Of a DNA stretch of 64,000 bases, positions 36,430 to 45,459 are shown piece after piece. The translations under genes were made by a program, and so were the position numbers. A model generated the notes under the pieces. The model was not told where the DNA came from. It ran no database searches and saw nothing but the letters and a program-made list of their open reading frames with translations. How positions within the stretch are numbered: position 1 is the first letter of the stretch; each line of letters opens with the position of its first letter. The DNA is from Melanocharis versteri (taxonomy: Eukaryota > Chordata > Aves > Passeriformes > Melanocharitidae): assembly GCA_013397845.1 (NCBI GenBank), contig VZTG01009363.1, forward strand, positions 525,711-589,710. Reading direction: 5' to 3'.

Positions 36430-38030
36430 TAAGGGAAAAAATGGAAAGTTACGACCTGGAGACTCCCAAATGAACATATTATAAGAGCTGCTGGCAACTC
36501 ATGCAAAAGCATTTGTAAAGTGTCCCTCCTGTGTGTGTCTCTATAAATCCAATTTATTTGAATTGAAATGAGATCACATGAGAATTTGGATGAACTTCAA
36601 GGATGTTATCAGTATTAAAAATCAGCTTATACTTAAAATGTCGAGAACACTACACCTGACACAATGAACTGAGGTACACTGAATAAAAATCAGTGTGTGC
36701 CAAAGGGCATAGTTGTACTGGATTAAGTTTGGAAATTACTGCCACTTAACTGGATGTTGAATCTCGTAAGTGAAAGTGAAGCGAAAGTGCCGAGTGAAAA
36801 CGGCTGCTCCATTCCAGGCCAAGGACATGGGCTTAACGTGCACAAAGGCACGCCGAGTTCGTAGTGAGGCTCTTATGTAATGCTCACCCAAACTGATTGA
36901 CTGGGCAGCTCTGCCAGATAATTGCCTCACACACTGCCTCAAAATCTTTTTAGCGTTTAGGCTCCTTTAGGAGCCAACTCACACCCCTCCGGTCACTGAA
37001 CCGTGTCCACAGGCAGGAACTTGGGGTACTCTGGGGACAGGGTTCAGCATGCTTGGGACTGCACAGCTTTGGGATGTGTTTGCCTATGTCGATGAGCAGC
37101 TACTCCCATTTTGAGGCAGCTAAAGTGAAAATAGCAGTGATTCTGCTGTAGGAAATCATTCTTCCTCCTGGAGACCAATCCAGCCAGACGAGAGATGGCC
37201 TTGTAGCAGAGAAACACTTGGATAAGGGTCAGGATTCAATTTCTAGCTATGCTACAGATTTCCTGTCTGGAGCTTGACTAAGTTGTTCTGTCAGTTCAGG
37301 CCTCGTATTAATTTCCCATGTTTCTAGTACAGATAATTGCATTCCCCTTATTCACATGGGAATTCTGTGGATAAATACATTAAATGCTTATATGGTTCTC
37401 AGATGCTATGGTAAAAAGAAGAAAAAGGTTATATAAAACATTGAGCAGAGCCAGAATTCAGGACTGGCCTTTAATTTGTAAAGCAAGGCTATACTAACGG
37501 GTAATTCAAACCCATCCTACTAGATATTCATCATAAAACACCCCCCTCTGCAAGTAAACTGTCCTATCTACTGGTAGACAACAGCTGAGAGTGAGAAGTA
37601 CAATTAAATATGTTTATAGCAGGGCTTGGCATGAGAAACTGGCAGCAGAGAAATTATGCTAATGTCATCACTGTTGTTTCCAGTTGCTGCAGAGAAACGA
37701 GAATTTGTTAATTCACATTGTTTGGCTCTGTAGATTTGGTGTCAATACTTGGCAAAAAGATGGGTGCAATAAAAGCCAATTTACTTTAATCTGGAGACTG
37801 GTATTCTAAAAAGTACGAGCCTGTCTGCTGACACCTCGCTATTTATGATATAGCTGGGAGTTAGTTCTGGTCTTTGGACTCATTAAAAATATTTCATGCA
37901 AAAAGTATTTAAATATAGCTGATGGCAGTGACTTAGTACTAATGCTAGCAATGAGTTTCCTTGGGGGAAAGGACAGGTTTCACCCTTTTAAAATAGCTAC
38001 AAATGTACCAGACAAATTCCTCCCAAGGCC
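36430..38030. other. Former ENOSF1 intron, no feature recognised
   Basis: AT-rich, about 1.6 kb. The missing ENOSF1 exon with the GEQ metal-ligand motif should lie between remnants C and D; I could not find it in this part or further right. Confidence 0.55.
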
Positions 38031-39960
38031 AGACAGGGCACCGAGTGCACTGACAGACCTCACCGTGACCAGTCTCGCCTGGGGCTCACCCTCTGCCCAC
38101 GGGCCTTAGCTCCTGCCTGGGTTGCATGGCAGGTGTACCTGCCTCCAGCTGGGCTTCAGCTGTGGACGTGTCTGGCCACGGACCAGCACCCCATCCTGGC
38201 TGGACACACCCCGGGTCGTGTCTGACCGTGCTTCTCCTCACTGCCTGGCCTCTGCTCATCCCCATCCCCAGGGAGGCTCCCAGCGCTTGGGGCTGGGGCC
38301 ACCTCACTGTCCCCTGGCACCCCTGCTCCTGAATGGAGGTGGGACGGGACAAGCCTGGCTGGGAGGACTCTGCCCTGCTGCCCCCATGGGGCTCCCTGAC
38401 AGCTCCCAGTCCTTGGGAGCAGCTGGCCCCTGCGGCATCCTGCCTGCCAGGTATCTCAGGCTGCCTCAAGCCCTAAGCCAGGCCTGCAGCTGCACAAGAC
38501 CTTGCCCTACAAACCCAGCCTGACCCTGGGCTCTGACCCTCTGTCGTGGTTTAACCCCAGGCAGCAACCCAGCCCCACGCAGCCGATCACTCGTTTCCCC
38601 ACCATCGGGATCGGGAGTGGAATTGGAAGGGAAAAAGCTGGAAAATTCACAGTTTGAGATAAAGACAGGTTAATGGGGAAATCAAAAGCCGTGTACACAA
38701 ACAAAGCAAAACAAGGAATGCATTCACTGCTTCCCATGGGCAGGCAGGTGCTCAGCCATCTCCAGGAGAGCAGGGCCCCATCACACATAACAGTGACTTG
38801 GGAATACAAATGCCATCACTCCAAACAACCCTCTGCCTCCTTCTTCCCCCTGCTTTATACACTGAGCATGACACCACATGGTCTGGAATATCCCTTTGGT
38901 CAGTTTGGGTCACCTGTCCCAGTTGTGTCTCCTCCCAACCTCCCAGGCACCCCACCTTCCTCGCCAGCGTGGCAGTTTGAACAGCAGAAAAGGCCTTGGC
39001 GTTGTGTGAGCCCTGATCAACTATAACAAAAACCATTTCTATATCATCAACCCTGTGTTCAGCACAAATCCAAAACATACCCCTTCCCCAGCCACTGTGA
39101 AAAAATGAACTCTACCCCAGCCAAAGCCAGCACACCCTCCCACAGCACTGGCCCTGCCCAAACTCTGAGTCTGACTGAACCCCTCACGAGGGGGACTTGA
39201 TTCTCTGATATAGAGAATCTGAGAATCCCCACTCTGACCCCCACCCATGAGCCTGCCAGGCCTGTGGGTCTCCTCAGGGTCTGCCTGACCCCCCACTTGG
39301 CTCCAACAATCCCTGTCCCTTTCCCATTTCCGTGTCCCCGCCCTGGTTCTGTGTCCCCTGAAATGCCCCATACACCCCACAGCAACTAAATCCCTCTTCA
39401 GCAAATCCCATCAGAGCCCGCTTCTCTGCTGGGTGAGAGGACACATCTGTCTTGGAGGGAGCTCCAGGCAGGGCACCGAGGGCAGGAGCAGCCCTGCTGG
39501 CCCTGCCCAGCCTCCCTGGAAGCCCTCCCCATCAACCCTGCCCTCGGACCCATCTGAGCTGGGGGCATGGCCCCAGTCCCCGCCTGAGCTGCCTCAGGTG
39601 TGATCGCACCCGTGCAGAGCCATGCACCTCACTGATCCAGACCCTGAGCCACGGGCTGAGCCCGGCTTGACCTGGGCCTGGCTTCATCACCACGGACAGG
39701 CTGGCAGTCCCGGGGCTCTGTCTGACCCTGGTCCCTGTCACTGGGACACACCTTGCCCCCAAAGCCATCTCGGCCCCATAACCTCATCTGGGAACCTTCT
39801 CAGTTCTGGCTGTTCCCTCAGACCTGCCCTGCCGGCCATGCTCCTGGCGCCCCAGCCCTCCTGCACCCCTGGCAGTGCCACCGGTGCCACCGAGAGGACG
39901 ACTTGCAGCTTGCTAACAGCATGATTCCCTGGGATTTTTATATTTACCGCTGAGTTAGGG
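38030..39960. other. GC-rich island with embedded solo LTR
   Basis: Sharp rise in G+C from about 38.03 to 39.96 kb, rich in CCTG/CAGG/CCC words and few CpG, interrupted by the LTR at 38542-39134. Long open frames on both strands (up to 133 codons) are a by-product of the lack of AT-rich stop codons and show no protein family signature. The origin of the GC-rich sequence is unknown to me. Confidence 0.6.
38542..39134 (-). mobile_element. Solo endogenous-retrovirus LTR, 593 bp
   Basis: Bounded by TGTCGTGGTTTAACC on the left and GCCAAAGCCAGCACA on the right, so it has TG...CA ends in both readings. It is flanked by a perfect 5-bp direct repeat CCCTC (38537-38541 and 39135-39139), the target-site duplication. 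On the minus strand a TATA box (GTGTATAAAGC) lies mid-element, giving the orientation. I know closely similar LTRs as common repeats of neoavian genomes. No internal retroviral genes are present, so it arose by recombination between two LTRs. A 5-bp duplication fits ERVL-like elements; the family name is not certain. Confidence 0.9.
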
Positions 39961-41285
39961 CAGCACAAATAGAGTTGGTACAATTTGAGGAGCCTTTCCT
40001 GTCTAAACCCCACTCCATGCAGCCACTGCAGGGTCATGTCTACACATGCACTGCTGCGCTGAGCAAAACCCTGGCTGAAGCACCAAACCCACAGAGCAAA
40101 ATGAAAATGGGAGCTGGATAATCATCCTTGGGCTACAGGGGAGATCAGCTTCATCAGCACTTCAGTGCTCTATGAACCACATTTTCCAGCCTGCACTGTT
40201 CTGCACAAATGTTATCCAAGCTGTCTCACGGACCTGCAGTGTGCTCCACAGAGAACCATGGGCTTAACCTTTGTACCTTGCTTCTCTACCCTTCATATGG
40301 GCAATCATAGTCACAGGATGCATTCTTTCATATTTCTCACTGATGTAGGAATATGAAATTTTAGCAATTACTTTCATAATAATACTGGGGGAAAAAAATC
40401 AGATGTTTCCAAGCTGTTCGCAGAAATTGCATGTGGGAAGAATGAACTAGGGAGATAAGGTGAAGAGAGGCAACCTTGGTAGGGAATAGCTGAAATAGAG
40501 ACCAAGTAATTTTCAGCTTTAGTGTTTAACTTCATGCAAAAGGGTTTTGGCACCTACTCCAAAGGTTATGCAGTAGATTCATTAAACAAACAGCAATTAG
40601 GTAAAAGCCCAAAGCACTTATACATATACTCACATGTTCTCTGGTTGTTGCACCAATTCCTAGCACTGTTAAGGCCTTCAAGGAAATAGCAAACACGCAA
40701 GACTTGCTTCTGTTTTTTTGAATTCCCAGTGGAGTTAGTAGCACAAAGGATGGAATAATAGCACACTGTTTTCTACCTGGTTTACAGAAAATGTAACACA
40801 TTTTCTAAAACTTTTTATTGGTTTTTTTTTTTCCGCTTTCTCTTGTCCGCAAGAAATGTAAAGGATTATATAACAGGGTGTGTGGAGCAGTAAAGAAATG
40901 CACATACAGTACATCTGGGCTTTTAACAGTGCTGCTAAGTATAGCACCTGGGAGCACAAATTCTGAACCAAACTTCCAATTTCACTGGAAGCCACACATT
41001 TAAAAAAAAAAGTCCATTCCCATTTCATACTAAATGTTGGCTGTTTTCCTTATGCAAGCATTGCAGTCCTTTTATGTATTTTTTTTAGAAAGAAACTATT
41101 TATTTAAACTTAAGGGAATACAGGTGCAGAATATGTATCAAGATCCTATAGCAAATACATTTAATAGTATTCTGAATCACTAGCTCAAAATGAACTCTAA
41201 ATATGTGAAGGAACAGTATCAACATTACATCAGTACTGACTGGAGTCACTGTAGTATTATTGAAATAAAATATTAAACCTCCAAG
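39961..41285. other. Former ENOSF1 intron, right of the GC-rich island
   Basis: About 1.3 kb, AT-rich, with a T run at 40822-40831. Nothing recognised. Confidence 0.55.
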
Positions 41286-41432
41286 CTTTGAAACAGTTGC
41301 ATGTCCCATCTGGATATGCATATCCTCATCTGGAAAAGTTGGCTCCTTAATCCATGAGGGTTTAAACTCAGCTGGTTGAGTGACCCACTCTATTGCTTCC
41401 TTTATTTCCCATTTTTGCTTTGCATTCAGCAT
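41286..41432 (-). pseudogene. ENOSF1: ENOSF1 exon remnant C (metal-ligand exon)
   Basis: Acceptor 'ttatcccag' intact; 49 open codons against 45 in human. The family motif MMDANQ reads MLNAKQ, so the first metal-ligand aspartate is now Asn, and WIEEP reads WIKEP, so the second ligand is now Lys. Four extra residues stand before GHATVSK. After the SK end the sequence is AAAGcttgg instead of AAG|gt, so the donor is gone. Confidence 0.9.
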
Positions 41433-42512
41433 CTGGGATAAGGAAAATAAGAATCAAATACAGTGAAGGTTTCTAGAGAGTTATTTTTCCTGTCAAACTG
41501 CAAAGTTTTTATGAAGTGGTAGAAATTCAGGAAATAGAAAGCAAATGAAAAGTTGGAATTGCTGTTCTGTCTGTATTGTACTTTTGGCTACACTTATGCA
41601 GAGTTGCAATGACTATGTCTATATCCAGACTAGGTTCAAACCAAGCAGATCAGGACCTGTAGGAAGTAGAGCAGAGTCTTCTGTGGGAATGACATATCTT
41701 GGCAGCACATACTTAACTAAAGCACCCTAAAACATGGACATGGCTGCCTGAAATTTTCAGCAGAAAAGCCTCTTGACAAAAAAAAAGTGCAGTAGTTTAA
41801 ATAAGATGAGTTTTTGAAGCAGCATTTCTCTCCCACACAAGGGAGAATTTTTCTTTCTATAAAAAATGAATCATCTGAAAATTACATCATAATTCCTCTG
41901 CAGGCTCTTCAGGTCCTTGCCATCCTATATTGACAGAGTTCCTGGTTCAGCATTCCATGATTTATGGCATCCCATGAAGGCTTTGTGCTGCACTGCAGCA
42001 CCCAGAGTAGGTCAGCAGCTGTGGTGTGGCAGTGAACACATGGGGCAAAGAATCTGACCCATAGCAGTCAAAAGAGTAACATTTAAAAATAAAAATGAAT
42101 GATTTCCATCTACTTTTTCATTTTCATTCAAATATTTTAGTTTGAATAACTTCTTTTCCAGCTTATTTTTGGCCAAATATCCGTTAAAAATTAGTAACAG
42201 GCTTTAGTCTGGAAGCCTCCCTGGATATAAAAGCCACTTTAAATCTTCTAGAAGACAATCCTGGTAGTCGGGTTCCCCTGCAGACTCGAATTTCTGACAC
42301 AGAAATACAGGATAAAATTCTTAGCAATACATCTACTTTGGTCATATCCAATACTGCTCTTCATTGAAATATGTCAACATTTGTTGACATCATTATTCAG
42401 AATTTGAAGAAGGAAAAAACCAATATTTGTCAATAAATGCATATAAGAGATATTTCATCTAATGATTTTAAATAGAAAATAACATAGTATAGTAGCAAAA
42501 AGTGATATTCAC
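41433..42512. other. Former ENOSF1 intron between remnants B and C
   Basis: About 1.1 kb, no exon or repeat recognised. Confidence 0.55.
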
Positions 42513-42602
42513 CGTTATTTTGTCTGGGCCAATCATTTCTTGTATAGATCTCAATCTGCAAATATCATCCTGTAGATAAGCACCCCCTTTTACTTTGAAC
42601 GT
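42513..42602 (-). pseudogene. ENOSF1: ENOSF1 exon remnant B (KxK motif)
   Basis: Thirty codons without a gap against the human segment: TFKVKGGAYLQDDI, then QEMIGPDKIT. The lysine pair K-V-K of the enolase-superfamily catalytic base survives. The following Val-Gly-Ala-Asp has become Gly-Gly-Ala-Tyr. Donor ACG|gtgaat is intact and its phase fits remnant C. The acceptor could not be identified. Confidence 0.85.
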
Positions 42603-43173
42603 ATATGAATATTTGGAACATGAAATAAATCACTTCTGAATGGTTAATGGGGCCATAAACTGGAATCCATAAACTAGATTTTACAATTTTAGCATCACCG
42701 TCTTACAGAAAGAACTTTCTTGTTACTTCTCCTCCCTTGTGAGTAAGCTTTATCCTACTCTGCAAATAAAACAGCAATGGCATTTCATAAATCAACGGAA
42801 ACACGTTTATCTTTACTTGTGATCAGCCCTCAGCTTTCCCTCACCACTCCTGTTTTCCTGCAATGCAGTATTATGCAGTAGTGGAAGGGGGGAGTGTCTG
42901 GGAGAGATACAGAAGCAAAGTCATCATTGCCCATACCTGTAAGAGTTAGACTAGGTCCAGTTTGTCCTTTCAAAGCATAAAACACAGAAGAGTAACACCC
43001 AATTCAAGCATTTACTATACATTATCCAGCCTTCTCTCAAGGCCTATGTGTGCAACTGCGAGCAAAGTTACATCAATTTATTCTACATCTCCAAATAACT
43101 CCACCACACTGCATCTGGAATAATATTAATTTACACAATATTTACAATATTAATTTATTTTAGAATAAGCTTT
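42603..43173. other. Stretch between ENOSF1 remnants A and B
   Basis: One or two ENOSF1 exons (the ITDVLTEED and GYSDD blocks of the human protein) would be expected here. I see no convincing match, so they are deleted or beyond recognition by eye. Confidence 0.5.
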
Positions 43174-43358
43174 TTATTTCTTGTTCACAAGTAGCTGGAA
43201 GAAACCATCAAAAATGAGGTCAGATATATCAGTAACATACAGCTGAATCAAACTCCTCAACCCAGCTGACCGTAACAAATAATAAATTTTTCTAATCCAG
43301 GTATGAACATCCTGTAACTCGGCAACATAATTTCTAGGTATACCAAGGTGTATATATT
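43174..43358 (-). pseudogene. ENOSF1: ENOSF1 exon remnant A
   Basis: Acceptor 'tttctttcag' intact. The translated reverse strand (ELQDVHTWIRKIYYLLRSAG, then LIQLYVTDISDLIFDGFF) aligns position by position with the ENOSF1 block around DLKDIVGDFRGFYRQLTSDG and VVHLATAAVLNAVWDLW, with about seven residues missing between the two halves. Identity is low, so this is the weakest of the four matches. No convincing donor at the left end. Confidence 0.6.
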
Positions 43359-44210
43359 CTGAAAGAAAAATAACAGCTGTATTAACTTGATCTGATATCA
43401 ACAAACTGAGACAGAAAGTCAAACACATGCAGTTCTCTCTGGCAATAGGGATGCTGTTTATGAAGGAAGCCAAGTGCCCTCTGCTACTGACAGTTCCAGA
43501 GTATCCCTCAAAATGATGGCAACCAGAATTTCTTGAATAAACCAGAATTTATAAAATTTTGAGGTTCATGTTGATTCTGAAGAAGACATCCTCGTTTCTC
43601 ATCCATGAAGTTACCACAGGTTAAGGGTACTGTGCTTCTCAAGGCAGCTATCCAAGCACAGATTTTATGTATTTTCATTAACACTCTTAATGATCATACT
43701 TTTGGTTAATTCATAGCGCTCCCCTGAGAATCCCTACATGAATAAGCCCCTTGCTTAAAACCAACAACAGCTGTACCCATGCAAACTCACTGTTACACAC
43801 AATATACCAACAAAGAAACTTCCATTTCTGTGTTAGTTCCCTGGGTATATCCTCATTCATAAACACTCTACTTTACTGGGAAAATCACTGAAATGGTATT
43901 AGGCCCACTTTTTTACTTCCCCAAATGGACCTACAATGATTTTCAGTCAGTCCAGCAAAACTTCTAAGTGTTTAGGAAAAACCAATGAGAATTGATCCCA
44001 CTTCACGTATTATTTAAAATCTTACTGCTATAAAATTGAACATTCAAACATGTTTGAACTGCTGGTCTGAGTAGCCCAGCCTGGAACAGGATCCTGAGTA
44101 AGCCAGATATCCATTCTTTAACATCTGAAGCAGATAAGAATAATTATAAGTCAGGCTCTGTTTTAGGCAACAGTGTATTATTTTGTTAAATAATGTCAAA
44201 GAATGTTCTT

Positions 44211-44246
44211 TGGGAAAACTGAAGGATTGGAGGTGTTTTTACTTCT
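44211..44246 (+). repeat. 36-bp duplicated segment, copy 1
   Basis: Begins TGGGAAAACTGAAGG and ends TTTTTACTTCT. Identical over 36 bp to copy 2, 1213 bp to the right. The flanks differ entirely. Confidence 0.95.
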
Positions 44247-45423
44247 TTATTTTTCCCCAAACCCATCATTTTAATCAAATAGACCAACTTGGCCAAATAA
44301 GCCCTTCCCTCTTCTCCCTAGCTATTTCACTGCAAGAGAACTGCAGAGCAGATAAATCCTTGGAAAAAGCAGAGAACAGCACAAGCCCCTTGCTAACCCA
44401 ATGCAAAGAGTTACATGGCAAAACATCACCAATGGGGCACAAATCTGATGTTTGACATTGCACTCCTGGGACACACAAGAAGATGCCAGCAAACAATAAG
44501 CTTCATCTCACAGAGTCCTCTTCCCACTCTCTAAGAGATGCAAAGTAGCTGTTTTCATCAGGTATCGGTGTTTCTAGGCTCACACCTTTCTTTTTTCCCA
44601 AGCAGACCATTCTGGAATATTTCTGTAGGGGAACAAGAATGAATATCAAATTACACTGAACTGGATCAAATTCTCCTCACCCTCCACATTTCATCATGAC
44701 AGTTGTTCCTCCAGCCTGTCAGTCTCACAGGCTGGTGGTGTGTTCCTGACAGAGTTACTCCCATCAAAACTGATGAGACAAGTCCAGGATTAGGAAAATG
44801 GAGGGTACCAAAACTCCAGCTTTGAAGGAAAGATTGCTTACCACAAGCTTCCTCTTCTGGTAGCACACCGGTAATATATCTGTATTCCATGCACAATAGC
44901 AAATGCTTGGCAGCCTGCTTCAAGCATGGCATATAAAATTAAAAAAAAACCCCATAGCATGATAAAACAATATGATGAAAAGAAGATTAAGTAATATTAG
45001 TCAGTTGAGAAATGGCTGTCAATCTTTTCCCCCTTTTTCTGAAGCAAGCAGGGAGTTGAAACAGCAGATATTCTAAACCTTCACACCCCCCTCCCTCATC
45101 GGCTTGTGTTGCACTGCCAAATGTGTGTTTGTCTAATTTCATGGCTGTGAATAGTTGATAATAAGCCCTTTTCAGCTTCTTTTTAAACTCTGTCCAAGCA
45201 GGAATAAAAGATTAAACAGGAAAGCCAAGTCCCACTACTTTAGCTGTCAATTTAAAACAGCGAAGCACCCCTATTCTCATACCTCCTGCTCTCAGAAAAG
45301 GAAATACAAAGTTATTTTAGAACAGGATCTTTTAGATCTTAATACTGAATGGAATTCCCCCCAAATGACTGATCACTTTAGTAAACAGATCAATGCATGA
45401 AGCCCAAGCGTTTACTAGTAGAC

Positions 45424-45459
45424 TGGGAAAACTGAAGGATTGGAGGTGTTTTTACTTCT
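45424..45459 (+). repeat. 36-bp duplicated segment, copy 2
   Basis: Exact direct copy of 44211-44246. It is flanked by 'agtaga' and 'agcacagg'. Not a tandem repeat, and not recognised as a transposon end. Confidence 0.95.

Larger units (their letters stand above)
36301..43358 (-). pseudogene. ENOSF1: ENOSF1 remnants (unitary pseudogene)
   Basis: Four co-linear exon remnants on the minus strand match mitochondrial enolase superfamily member 1 (rTS), in the right order, in the syntenic position between TYMS and YES1. In transcription order they are 43174-43358, 42513-42602, 41286-41432 and 36301-36423. The intact family is related to L-fuconate dehydratase. Damage seen: loss of two donors and one acceptor, one in-frame TGA, an internal deletion of about seven residues, a four-residue insertion, and substitution of two metal-ligand positions. 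The first exons, the exon with the third ligand (GEQ) and the C-terminal exons were not found. A strongly diverged but still expressed copy is the alternative, but missing splice sites argue against it. Confidence 0.8.

Noticed and set aside
38086..38523. Overlapping open frames of 127-133 codons on both strands
   Set aside because: Both strands are open because the GC-rich sequence has few stop codons; no conserved motif, splice context or start context.
42215..42300. Possible tRNA-like or exon-like segment around 42.25 kb
   Set aside because: A short stem-like, GC-richer patch was noticed, but it lacks consistent A and B boxes or an acceptor stem, and its translation does not match the missing ENOSF1 exons.
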